Shown here: piece by piece, positions 37,901-47,520 of the stretch
How positions within the stretch are numbered: the first letter of the stretch is position 1
Layout: each line of letters begins with the position of its first letter
Assembly (NCBI GenBank): GCA_950097015.1
Contig: CATNEN010000003.1
Coordinates: 5,751,501-5,815,500 of the forward strand
Direction of reading: 5' to 3'
Source of the DNA: Macrostomum hystrix
Taxonomy: Eukaryota; Platyhelminthes; Macrostomidae
DNA: 64,000 nt
The notes under the pieces: model-generated
The model's input: the letters and a program-made list of their open reading frames with translations, nothing else
Databases searched by the model: none
Told to the model about the DNA's origin: nothing
Program-made: the position numbers and the translations under genes

Positions 37901-38777
37901 ACGGTCCGTCAGCCGAGACTCCGTGTCGGCCCAGCTGCTGCCTTGTCAGAACAGCCGCACACACCAGGTAGCTCATGCTGAGCACGGCTCCAAACAGGCA
38001 GGTGGCAACCAGCTGGCCAGGTAGTAGGCAGTAAACTGAGAACACAGCGAATGCAATCTGCCACAGACCGTCAGCCATGGTGAACAGCTGCTGGGAGGTC
38101 CGATCGCCGACCCAGTTGACAGGGAAGGCAGTGGCAGCGAACAGGCTGACAATGAGCAGCACCAGTGCGCAGGCGGTCGCTGTGTGCTCCGACCGCATCA
38201 GTCGGCTGTGAAGGAAGACCGCAGCAAACAGGAACGCAGAAGCGGAAGCGACATACACGGCTGCCTTGTAGGAGAATCTCTGACCGAACGCGTAGTCTAT
38301 CGACGTCAGCGCCAGGAGCAGGCAGACGTAGGTGAGCAGGAAGCGACTCAGCATCGCCCGCTCTAGCCGGAACGCGTACTTTCTAAAAAGCCGTTCAATG
38401 CTCTGATCGGCAAAGGTGTGACTGTCGCAGAGGCTAGATAGGCGCGTTATGAAGCGTCGCCAGCTAGAACGAATGCCGCGTCGACCGCCACCACCAGCGT
38501 CCGATAGTGTCGACGAGGCGGCGTCTGCGTACGACGCCAGGTCCGTGTTCAACTCGGCGAAGAAGCGAGGCGCCAGCAGCTTGCGGTCTGAGCGATCGCT
38601 TTGCGGCTGCTGCTGCTGTTCAGTGTCAGTCAGAGTCTGATGGTTGCTGCCGATGCTGATCGAGTGGGCAGTCGCTGGTTGAGTGCCATTGCCGTGGTTG
38701 TTGCTGTTGCTGTTATTGTAGGGTGCCCCGCCTAGCAGGCTGTGGTAACCATTGCTGTGTGACTGCATTGAGCTCAT
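18465..38777 (-). CDS. membrane adenylyl cyclase homologue with degenerate catalytic site, 17 exons
   Basis: Exons, 5' to 3': 38777-37869, 35608-35459, 32406-32291, 31391-31280, 27609-27482, 26777-26619, 26507-26357, 25776-25624, 24756-24713, 24640-24421, 24317-24220, 24147-24063, 23974-23879, 23808-23377, 23302-23183, 22181-19979, 19903-18465. All phases agree; 2204 residues. An in-frame TAA precedes the ATG. Order: polar N-terminus, six TM, C1 (about 354-575), six TM (about 715-930), C2 (about 960-1190), disordered tail. C1 aligns with cyclase signatures (SIMCASVSGLTQF, IQGDEYTAAVGFP, DARVGINSG, RILLAKSA) but the first metal Asp of ADIVGF is Ser397; the second, D441, remains. C2 has DLYAQEYPLLGILWANLP, LVKVRTVGENYVVAVG and FDVWGQSASVSR, where the catalytic Asn and the later Lys are missing. 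It probably does not make cAMP. The donor of exon 14 (23377) is weak; two alternatives lie within 25 bases. Subfamily not assigned. Confidence 0.85.
19979..22181 (-). CDS. cyclase exon 16: C2 homology domain plus start of the tail
   Basis: Acceptor CAACAG|GACCTG at 22181, donor G|GTGAGT at 19979. The first 200 residues are a class III nucleotidyl cyclase C2 domain (VLNDVICELDELL, VRMRVGIDLGPGFCGVVGGG). The rest is Ser/Pro/Gln/His-rich and disordered, with a polyproline run (LPPPPPPP) and words such as TDTEYDSMAES and ISDVLVSDIDEDCANFF. Confidence 0.88.
24838..24950 (-). mobile_element. SINE family A fragment in cyclase intron 8
   Basis: Shares GTGCAGCCGACAGCAC, CAGCCGCA and TGGGGGACG with the copy at 25870-26105; truncated. 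Confidence 0.6.
24985..25580. repeat. 19-21 bp minisatellite in cyclase intron 8
   Basis: About 29 copies of a unit of the form CCTAGACTACAACCCCCTT, with a TTCACGCCCC sub-type. Confidence 0.95.
25870..26105 (-). mobile_element. SINE family A copy in cyclase intron 7
   Basis: Matches 13236-13430 over the CCACCTTCAATTACCCCAGC and CGCAGAGTTAAGTGTCTTGC blocks. The tRNA-like head is shortened, with a deletion near 26055. It extends further downstream than the first copy. Confidence 0.75.
26125..26350. repeat. about 25-bp minisatellite in cyclase intron 7
   Basis: About nine diverged copies of a unit containing TGGTTGCTATGCAGATACAA. Confidence 0.85.
26890..27065. repeat. about 25-bp minisatellite in cyclase intron 5 (first array)
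   Basis: Six to seven diverged copies of a unit containing AGTTTCGTGGAATCTGCCTA. Confidence 0.85.
27175..27475. repeat. 14-bp minisatellite in cyclase intron 5 (second array)
   Basis: About 21 copies of ACCCTAAAAACCCAC. The unit contains the telomere-like word CCCTAA. It stops seven bases from the donor of exon 5. Confidence 0.96.
27725..29005. repeat. 20-21 bp minisatellite in cyclase intron 4
   Basis: About 62 copies of GGAATTCAGTGAAACTTCAG-type units (TTCAGTG, TTAAGTG and TTAAGAA variants). A block containing GGAATAAAGTTAAACTTCAT recurs near 28270, 28460 and 28745, showing higher-order duplication. Confidence 0.96.
29470..31085. repeat. 14-bp minisatellite in cyclase intron 4
   Basis: About 115 copies of GTAGGATTGTGTCA with ATGTCA, CATTAGG and CGTTAGG variants that recur in fixed order as higher-order blocks. 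Confidence 0.97.
31425..32230. repeat. 21-bp minisatellite in cyclase intron 3
   Basis: Copies of a TACCTGTCTGTCTGTCTTTA unit, becoming irregular after 32040. It fills most of the 31392-32290 intron. Confidence 0.95.
32545..33265. repeat. 21-bp minisatellite in cyclase intron 2 (first array)
   Basis: About 34 copies of AAAACTAGAATCCCATTGTA. The 21-bp length keeps frames open on both strands, which explains two repeat-protein frames here. Confidence 0.97.
33266..34229. other. non-repetitive core of cyclase intron 2
   Basis: Unique AT-rich sequence between two arrays. No exon, SINE or transposon end recognised. Confidence 0.45.
34230..35450. repeat. 13-bp minisatellite in cyclase intron 2 (second array)
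   Basis: About 93 copies of GAAATCCCAGATT, with TTTAAATCCC and GTTTGAAATCC variants. A block containing TTGAACTCACACAATTAAAT recurs near 34434, 34888 and 35266. It abuts the donor of exon 2. Confidence 0.97.
35645..35835. repeat. 24-bp minisatellite in cyclase intron 1
   Basis: About eight copies of a unit containing CATCATCGACATTAGAACTC, starting about 35 bases from exon 2. Confidence 0.92.
36283..36957. mobile_element. hAT-type MITE with 8-bp target duplications and a minisatellite core
   Basis: Direct repeats CTCTAGAA at 36283-36290 and 36950-36957 flank an element at 36291-36949. Its ends are imperfect inverted repeats: CAGCGGTTAGCAAACT on the left, CAGGGGTCGGCAAACT when the right end is reverse complemented. 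An 8-bp duplication and CAGxGGTxxGCAAACT ends are typical of hAT elements. GCGGCCC/GGCCCGC subterminal words occur on both sides. No transposase frame; non-autonomous. It sits in cyclase intron 1. Confidence 0.9.
36395..36860. repeat. 16-bp minisatellite inside the hAT MITE
   Basis: About 29 copies of TCTCATCTCTCCCGTG with GAGTC, GTATC and GTGCC variants. The reverse complement is the unit of the array at 1-260. Confidence 0.97.
37869..38777 (-). CDS. cyclase exon 1: N-terminus and first six-TM bundle
   Basis: 303 codons. A polar Asn/Gln/Ser-rich N-terminus is followed by SIERLFRKYAFRLERAMLSR, which matches the cyclase pre-TM helix, and then hydrophobic helices (FLLTYVCLLLALTSIDYAFG and onward). 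The donor is TCG|GTGAGA. TAA lies two codons upstream of the ATG in frame. Confidence 0.85.
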
Positions 38778-41700
38778 GTGTTAGCGGTGTCGCAAAATAT
38801 TCTTTCACTTGAGTTTAGGCTTATATAACTAGTCTAGAGTGTCACGGTGGTGAATTTAAATGACTCATTGTAAATGACCTGTAAGGCTTAGAATGAGTCG
38901 TCAGTAGGGACAAAGACCAGTTTTCACATTGTGCAGTGCAGAACACGCGTATGAGAACTGCTTTTATTGTCGCTTGAAATGGGAAATGAGGAGGCTGCGT
39001 TTGGACAAAGATCCGTGGTTAGAAGTTGAGGATTTCGTTCTCTATGAGAGGGGGTTACAATGTGAAACAATCTCCTGAATTCAGCAGTGGGAAGTGGGAT
39101 AAACTTCTAATTTAAAACAGGAAGGAGTCAGGAAGCTCTATTTTGTTGGTCTCCGATCTTTATTTTCTGTTACTTCTACTTCTCTCTATTCGTATTAGTT
39201 CTGCACGGGTGTCTTCAATCAGGTCTGTCCTATTTGGCTCCAATAATACGTATTCTTACTTGCTTCTTTCTTTTTCTACTTTCACCCGCTCCCTGGTCGG
39301 CCTATCGGGTCCTACCGTCTGGGGTGGGTTGCAGCTTCGTTTGGGGGTTCCGAAACACAGCTATGGCAGCCAAAATAAAGCAGAAAAAAAGATTTGACGA
39401 AGCTATAGACAGGCTTTCTGACGAAGCGGGAGGCAGGGCAGAAGGGGTAGGGGGCAGAGGGGCAGAGGGGCAGGGGCAGAGGATAGGGAGGATTGGGGCG
39501 AGCGGTCTGGTTGGCTGTCTGGCTTCGGAGGACGGCAAGCCATAGACACGGGGTCGGATGGGGCAGGGCAAAAATGGAATCAAGTCCAATTCAACGGGTG
39601 TGCATTGGGGTCCCTCCACGCAAATGTGTTCATATATGAATGCTATTACCCAAAGCTACACACTATACCTCGTATTGCACGTCCTGTCTCCACCATCCCT
39701 TCCCTCCGCTCGGTCCTCGATCAGGCAGCACTGAAGAGAAAACTATTAGAAGACTCGTTTGCGGCAGGCACAGTAGACTCGACCCCCCAACCTCCCGACA
39801 TCCCGTTGCGGAAAACGGAATCCCAACTTATATAAATGGGTGCCTGCGTTGTCTCGATACCGCTTTCCATCCCTCTCCTGTCCTCTCTCCTCTCCTCTCT
39901 TTGCCTCCAACTAGATCCGAGCGCTTACCCCGTGGGTAGCCACTTCACTCCTATTTCCTCTAATTTCTCATGCTGCTGCTGCTGTTGCTGGATGATGCAG
40001 TTTCCACTAGCATAGAATGTAAGGGAGGGATAATGAGGAGGCTGCAGTGTGTGCAATTCGTGTGCATGGAACATTTCTTCCTATATTATGAAAATGTGCG
40101 TACGTTCATATAGTTGCGAGCGTATCAAGACAGGGCCACATGCAGTTTCAGTTAGCGATTTCGTCCGAGGCGGTAAATGGGGATCTTGAAGGTCGTTTGC
40201 TGCGAGGCGCCTGTGTGGATTTATCGTTTTTGCGGATCAGAGGAAACGACTTTAAGGCTTTACAGATAGGCATAGGGGATTTTAGACTTTAGAAGGCCGC
40301 TATATAGGGGCTAGAAAACTAGTAACATTTTATAGCGATACGAGCTTGATAAATTCTTCATCCTAGGGATTACAAACGGTTGACGCAATTCCCACAGAAG
40401 TAACCCGTCGATTATTCAACAGGATGCTGAAATATTGTTTGTAGTCTTTGTTAGTCCTTAGTTTTTTGCTGAGGCACGATATTTTGCAACAATTCTATTG
40501 ATATCGAAGCAGCAAAGTTGTGTGTAAAACATATTTAAGCAATTTAAAACCAGGGACAGGAAGAATTATGTTTCCTGATTTTTAGCATGACGAGAAAGCA
40601 TCCACGTATACGAAAGCATATACGAGTATTACTATACAATTAAGTATGCAATCCATATGTAGTAATGCAGGCGAAATTCAACTATAATGATTTTTTCTGC
40701 CCTTTAAGAAAAATTTGCTTTTTCAGAATAATCGATCTTCACAAGAGCAAAATATAACGAAGATAGACAAATAGACACATTAATAAGTATATGATCATAT
40801 TCATCTTCTAAAATAGATCCTTCATTAATTTAATTAAATCTTCTAGCCTTCTATTTGCGAGGCTTTTAGAATTACTTTAAGGCCTAATTATTATATTTCA
40901 TGTGAGTCAGAGCATTAAATGCGGTTATAATTTATAAAAAGTATTTTCTATAGTCAAGAAATGAGATCAATCTTTAGTCAAGTACCACGTATTTAAACCC
41001 AACTTTGACTTCATTTTAGTCAAAGTGAATTTTATTTAGCATGATTGCGGCAGTTGCATGAATTCGCAGAGTAACTATCTCTGAGCCGGACCGCGGCGAA
41101 GACTCATCGACGCCGTTATTGGCAATGCCGATTAGCAGCAACTAAGCGGGACAGTTAAACATCCAACGTCAATTTGGATGTTTATTATAGAAATTTTATT
41201 GTTAAATACGAACAAAGTGGGCGCCTTCAGGCCTCGAGCCGAGTGGAAATAAGCTCATTTCTTACTATAGTCTACGGTAAACACGCAGACAGACGTCTAT
41301 TTTTTAGTTAAAATACACAGTACATATTGCAAGAAGTCCTCCTATTCATGTATATTAGTATGAATAATCTTTATGTTTTATTTCTAAAAACATCTGTGGA
41401 ATTTGTAAATATATAATGTAAAAAGAGCAACGGCACGATAATTTGAGTAGTTGTCGTTACTTTACGCGTAAAGAGTCACAGCAGCAGCAGCTGATTCTTT
41501 TAAACTTTAAATATCTTACACTTTTTCGTGAACGTGCACACCAGCTGTGCAGCTGCAGCTAGGAATTTTCGATGGGGGGATAAGTAAAAAATAATAAACG
41601 AACAAAAAATGGACTGTATTTTAATAGTAATACCCCTCTGTCAACTCTCCCGCAATTTTTCTGCCGCTTGGGGGGATATATCCCCGTATCCCACTCTAGC

Positions 41701-42371
41701 TACGCCACTCAGTGATCATATGCCACTGGTGCATACAATAGAGAGAGATCTAATTCATCCATTAAATAAACCATGGCAAAATATTTTTTCAATAATAGGA
41801 TATACATATATATAGATAGTTTTGAATTTTAGTATAGGAATTTATAGAAGTAGTACTTATACAGTAAAAATCACAGACTTCACATATAGAATTGTATTTA
41901 AGTTTGCACCATATTGCCATGATTTATTTGATGTCCACTTGTCCTGGTCGCAGCTGTAGCACTAGCTCTAGTGGATATTTTAAGCGCTTAATTTAATTGT
42001 TTAATTAAATTGAATAAATGTCTTTGATAACTGTGCAGCTGATTAATAAAGTGCAGATTTTCTTATTTCATTTTGTAAAATCGATCAATAATTTTTGAAA
42101 CCTCTTACTAATGCATTAAAATATCAACAAGCAAATTTAGTGTATTGAATTGTATATATCTCATGCACATTGCCTGGTAAATATAATGTTCAGTTTTTGC
42201 AGCAGACTTCTTGCAATTAACAATACATTTTATGCTTGAAACTAATGCAGGGATAAATAAACAAATATTAATAGGTCCATTCTAATATATAAGTCAATTC
42301 AATAAACTCATTGACATTTCAGATAAGTATCCTCTCAGTAAAAAATATTATTTGTTATTTCAGGAACAGAA
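38778..42371. other. intergenic spacer between the divergent cyclase and Rab genes
   Basis: 3.6 kb that should hold both promoters. A G-rich run with many GGGG tracts lies at 39425-39490. A CAG acceptor at 42361-42363 sits nine bases before the Rab ATG, consistent with a 5' UTR exon farther upstream or with trans-splicing. No coding exon, SINE or array recognised. Confidence 0.5.
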
Positions 42372-45300
42372 ATGCAAGTTGATCAGAATCTACTAGTTGA
42401 AAGTGATCGTATTATATCATCATATCCACTGGTAAGCAGAAATTTATTCACTGTTTGTAAACGTCATTTTTTAATTGTTTATAAAAAACCTACTTTGCAT
42501 TTCAGCCCCACCTTGCTGAGTTCACTCCATTCAAGGATATTGACTTTCACCCAGCTGTAAAATCCATTTGTTCTTCAAAGCGTGGCTCTACAGCCAGGCA
42601 AGTATCATATAAGTGTTGCATCTAAAGTTTGTAAAATATACATGATGCTAAATGCCTTAAAAAGATATTACCAGTTGGAAGACCACACAATTTCCCCCCT
42701 GGGGAGAAAAATCCCAGGGTATTTCAAATACCCACTGCCTAATTGACGATAGCTCCCAAGCTATTTTGACTGATTTTTGTGAAAGTCCAGCACCTGAATA
42801 GAAACTTTCTGTACTTTATAATGAAGAAACTTTTAAAGCCATCCGACTCAGCACCATCGAGACATTCAGTCAAAATTTGTTGTAGGAGGCCCTGGTGACA
42901 AGGACATTGCTCTGCATAAACCTCTATGGCAAATCCATATTTGTTAAAAAATGGGAAAAGTGACATTTTTATCAATCCAAAGTAGTCAAAATGATTGTCA
43001 GCATGATTACATGATGGAATTTTGTGGGCAGAATTTTTTGCTGAAGTTAATTTTTCTTGCCACCTGACACTCGAGGAAAATCGTTGAAAATCTTGACGAT
43101 GCCAGTGTTTTGTGATTCTGGAAGTTTTTTCATCGATTAGTTGAATATTTTTGGAGATTCAGAATAAACTGAAAAATGGAGGCAGTCTTTCTATTGTTGA
43201 ATAAAGTTACGTATAATATTGACATATACTTAGTTAGAACTGTATTTATAACCCTATATGCCATTAATAATTATTAATAATCACTTTTTAAAACATGTGT
43301 TGAATTGCTTTATAATTCATAATCATAAAACAAAACACAGCTTCAAAACCTGCAAATGTGTCGTGGTTGGCGAGGTTGCAGTCGGCAAAACGTCGCTAGT
43401 CAATCGGTTCTGTCACAAAACTTTCCAACGCGACTACAAAGCTACAATTGGTGTCGACTTTGAGGTGGAAAAATTGGCAGTCCTTGGTGTGCCTTTTCGT
43501 CTCCAAATGTAAGCGGAGAAAAATAAATTATTGATTTGCGATTGACTTTGATAACAAAGTGGCATATGCATAGCTCTAAGAATGTTATATAACTGATTCT
43601 CTATTGTCGAACTGACGTAGAAACGTACGTTGAGACTTGTCACTGCCAGGCAGTGTACACTGTCACCGAGCCCTGGGGGGAGTTGGTCCACATAGGAGGA
43701 AATCGCAACACAAGCCCAAAGATTCTTGTCCATGGATATTGGTCAGTCTGACAGACGGACGTGTTGGGGTTTGAGTGGCAGAGCCTTTGCCTCTCGCACC
43801 AATGGAAGGTTCATAGCCAAATTTTTGGCAATGTCCCTGAGCTCGATTCCGCTGCGAGGCCACATTTATTTGGGGCGCATCAGCGGAGAGAAGGATTGGG
43901 GGCTTGTCGTGCAATTCACGACCTTGAGGGCCAACCTCCAAGGCACAGTGAGAGTGTACACTGTCTGACGATGAGAAAGTCAGGGCAGATGTACACACCT
44001 TTGTGAGCGAGTGCCTGCGTACAGTATCTGTGTGTACGGCAGAATCACCTCCTCGCTGGCTGCGGGTCTATAGTGTTACCAAATGATGTGCCATTGCCCG
44101 CAGCCGTGCAATTATTATTATTATAATTAACGGACGCGTTACCTCACCACTTCCCAACCAAGGACATGCAAAGAAGAAATTAGCTACTATTTCTCGACAG
44201 ATTGTAGAGTTTTTTCAACTTTTTTTATATTCCAAAGCCTTAATTATTTACTGTTTTTCCTCTGGCACAACCAACCATCTTCCAGTTGGGACACAGCCGG
44301 TCAGGAGCGTTTCAGAAGCATTGGCTCGGCCTACTACCGCGGCGCCCACGCTGTCATTGCCGCATTCGACTTGTCAGACCCGGCCACACTGGAGCGAGCG
44401 GTCCAGTGGACTGAGGACGCTTGTCAGAGCGTCTCGGAGTCGTCATCGGCCGCATCTCCTGCCAGATTTCTGGTGGGCACCAAACGAGACGCAATCGGCG
44501 ACACCAAGTATCGCACAGCCGTGGCTTCGGCTTCGGCAGTGGCCGCTCGACTTGGCGCAGAGTTCTGGCCAACCAGCGCGCTAACTGGCGATGCGGTTAG
44601 CGAACTGTTTCTTCGTGTAGCCACGATGGCATTTCAGGTTGCCGTGCTGCGTGACTCCGCTCAGGCCGGTGCGTCTGCGACATCCTCTGCGGCCACTGGC
44701 GGCGGAGGAGCTGACAGTCGAAGTGGCGGTCAGAGATTGGCGACTGCGGCCGATACTATCCGTAAGTGGACAGCTGCAGCTGAAGGACTTTTAGGACTTC
44801 CGATTTTAGTTCAGAAGGTTAAGCTTCCATAGCTTGAAGGGTTATGGGGTTGATGACTGAAGGGTTATGGGGTTGATGACTGAAGGGTTATGGGGTTGAT
44901 GACTGAAGGGTTATGGGGTTGATGACTGAAGGGTTATGGGGTTGATGACTGAAGGGTTATGGGGTTGATGAGTGAAGGGTTATGGGGTTGATGACTGAAG
45001 GGTTATGGGGTTGATGACTGAAGGGTTATGGGGTTGATGAGTGAAGGGTTATGGGGTTGATGAGTGAAAGGTTATGGGGTTGATGAGTGAAAGGTTATGG
45101 GGTTGATGAGTGAAAGGTTATGGGGTTGATGAGTGAAGGGTTATGGGGTTGATGACTGAAGGGTTATGGGGTTGATGACTGAAGGGTTATGGGTTTGATG
45201 AGTGAAGGGTTATGGGGTTGATGAGTGAAGGGTTATGGGTTTGATGAGTGAAGGGTTATGGGGTTGATGACTGAAGGGTTATGGGGTTGATGACTGAAGG

Positions 45301-46013
45301 GTTATGGGTTTGATGAGTGAAGGGTTATGGGGTTGATGACTGAAGGGTTATGGGGTTGATGAGTGAAAGGTTATGGGGTTGATGAGTGAAAGGTTATGGG
45401 GTTGATGAGTGAAAGGTTATGGGGTTGATGAGTGAAGGGTTATGGGTTTGATGAGTGAAGGGTTATGGGGTTGATGACTGAAGGGTTATGGGGTTGATGA
45501 GTGAAAGGTTATGGGGTTGATGAGTGAAAGGTTATGGGGTTGATGAGTGAAAGGTTATGGGGTTGATGAGTGAAAGGTTATGGGGTTGATGAGTGAAAGG
45601 TTATGGGGTTGATGAGTGAAAGGTTATGGGGTTGATGAGTGAAAGGTTATGGGGTTGATGAGTGAAAGGTTATGGGGTTGATGAGTGAAAGGTTATGGGG
45701 TTGATGAGTGAAAGGTTATGGGGTTGATGAGTGAAAGGTTATGGGGTTGATGAGTGAAAGGTTATGGGGTTGATGAGTGAAAGGTTATGGGGTTGATGAG
45801 TGAAAGGTTATGAGCTTGCGGTAAATATTTTCAAGATTGTGGACTGTATCTACACGTCTATATGACTCTTTATCAAAGAATTTTATTTAAAGTACTGATT
45901 AATAATTTGAAGCTCCTATGAAACACAATAATTGCCCTTTAATTTCAGAGATTGGATCAGCCCATGCGCGTGGTCGAGCTGACAAAAAAGTCAATCTTGG
46001 TTGTTGCAATTGA
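42372..46013 (+). CDS. Rab34/Rab36-like small GTPase, 5 exons
   Basis: Exons 42372-42431, 42506-42597, 43341-43508, 44286-44761, 45949-46013; phases agree, 286 residues. The N-terminal extension has KDIDFHPAV, matching KDFHPRV of Rab34. The G domain has KCVVVGEVAVGKTSL (P-loop), RDYKATIGVDFEVE (switch I), WDTAGQERF (switch II), GTKRD (G4; Rab34/36 also carry Thr or Ser for Asn) and SALTGDAV (G5). The last exon, beyond a 1 kb minisatellite, supplies NLGCCN, a double-Cys prenylation tail, which supports the splice. Rab34 acts in Golgi/lysosome positioning and in forming the ciliary vesicle. The second intron begins AG|GCAAGT, a GC-AG intron. A Ser/Gly-rich insert separates the G domain from the tail. 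If the donor at 44762 is not used, the frame ends at 44832 without prenylation. Confidence 0.9.
43637..43692 (-). mobile_element. SINE family B fragment in Rab intron 3
   Basis: CAGGCAGTGTACACTGTCAC and the following CCCTGG match the family B body in inverted orientation, next to a full + strand copy at 43755. Confidence 0.5.
43755..44115 (+). mobile_element. SINE family B copy, near full length, in Rab intron 3
   Basis: Head with GAGTGGCAGAGCCTTTG (A-box-like) and GAGCTCGATTCCGCTGCGAG (B-box-like). The body has GGCACAGTGAGAGTGTACAC, AAAGTCAGGGCAGATGTACA and CCTCCTCGCTGGCTGCGGGT, and the element ends in an ATT-rich tail. Confidence 0.75.
44835..45815. repeat. 23-bp minisatellite in Rab intron 4
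   Basis: About 42 copies of a unit containing GGGTTATGGGGTTGATGA, followed by CTGAA or GTGAA. The second half is dominated by GTGAAAGGTTATGG copies, a local homogenisation. Confidence 0.97.
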
Positions 46014-46589
46014 TCAAACTGATTAAGCGGAATAATATTCATTTCATTTATGAGCTGTTTAACACGGTTCCATCAAAGTGTAATAATTTGCTCATTGGAA
46101 TTATATAGAAAGATATAGAATTTCTCACTAGTCGCATTGTAGTTCTAATGCTCTGTCGTTTACTGACGATGTTTAAACTGTGAAAACATCATACATTCTA
46201 ACATGTGCTTTACTACTGAAACAGTAGCCGCTGAAGCAACTGAAAACTGTAAAAAATCTACTCCTACATTCAAAGATTTTCTTGGTTCCTTTTTTCACTA
46301 AGTATTTGTTCTTAGCTTATTTTTGGTGATCATTTTCTATGTTACAAAACTATTTTGTTTTATTTCCGTCCGAAAAAGTTTTACAAATTTTGTTCATTTG
46401 GTTTGACTTCAAATTTAACAGAATATACAGGACACGCAATTTGGCTAGTAGTGTTTTGAAAATTAATTTCGATATTAATAATAATTATTATTATCGACTC
46501 AAAGTAGATTTCTCTTCCCTTCAACAAGTATATATGAACTCAATCCTCACTGTTCGTCTCTTACACAAATGTACCTGAGCTCGATTGAT
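46014..46589. other. 3' flank of the Rab gene, nothing recognised
   Basis: AT-rich; should contain the Rab 3' UTR. No clear polyadenylation signal chosen. Confidence 0.4.
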
Positions 46590-46860
46590 TCACAGCCGAG
46601 GAGAGAAGGCTCGGGGCTTGTCGTGCAATTTACGCCTTTGAACGCCAACCTCTAACAAGGCACAGTGAGAGTGTACACTGAAAGTCAGTGCAGAGATGTA
46701 CACCTCTGTGTGAGTGTGTGCCTGCGTACTGTATCTGTGTGAGTGTGTGCTCAGGAGTCAGCGAAGTGGGCAGAATTACCTCCTCGCTGGCTGCCGGTCA
46801 AGTGTCACCAAATGACGTACGAGTGCCCACAACGCTTCTGCAAATAATAAATACTTGTTC
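46590..46860 (+). mobile_element. SINE family B copy, 5'-truncated
   Basis: Lacks most of the tRNA head. The body matches 43755-44115 (GGCTTGTCGTGCAATTTACG, GGCACAGTGAGAGTGTACAC, CCTCCTCGCTGGCTGCCGGT) and ends in an A/T-rich tail. Confidence 0.72.
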
Positions 46861-47214
46861 TCTTATTATTAGAAAATTATTAATTATTAAATAGGGCTTA
46901 GAAAACTCCCGTTAAATGTGATTCACCCAGCCACGGAAGCAGATCGGGACATTAGATAAAAGCGTTAATTGGTCATTTGGCGAGACTGACAAAACCAGGC
47001 AGCGACGGCTTTTGTGTTTAGTGCTGGGCGCTGGCATGCTGCTTCTGTCTATTTGGCACTCTATCTTCTATTCATAGGAAATGCAACGAGATTAACGATA
47101 GATTAGCGATTGGGGCGAGCGACACTGAAGGAGAGACACTGATTTGCACTTTTCGGTTCAGAACATTTACCGCGAGAACTTTTACATGAGGCTCTCAGGC
47201 ATTTGCATTTTAAT

Positions 47215-47520
47215 CTATCTATCTTTTGCACATCATTTGATGACACTAGACCCGCAGCCAGCGAGGAGGCAATTGTGCCCATTTCGCTGACTCCTGAGCA
47301 CACACTCACACAGATACCGTATACAGGCATACGCTCACGCAGGGTGTGTACATCTGCCCTGACTTTCTCATCATCAGGCAGTACACTCACTGTGCCTTGG
47401 AGGTTCGCTCTAAAGGGGGCGTAAATTGCACGACAAGCCCCAAGCCTTCTCTCCGCTGCTGCGGCCCCAAATAAATGTGGCCTCGCCGCGGAATCGAGTT
47501 CAGGGATCTTGGTGCGAGAG
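47215..47520 (-). mobile_element. SINE family B copy
   Basis: Same body as the copy at 46590 but inverted, with the head end GTGGCCTCGCCGCGGAATCG present. The two copies form an inverted pair about 350 bp apart. Confidence 0.75.

Noticed and set aside
39143-39939. Several 76-105 codon frames in the cyclase-Rab spacer
   Set aside because: Overlapping on both strands, low complexity, no domain or splice support.
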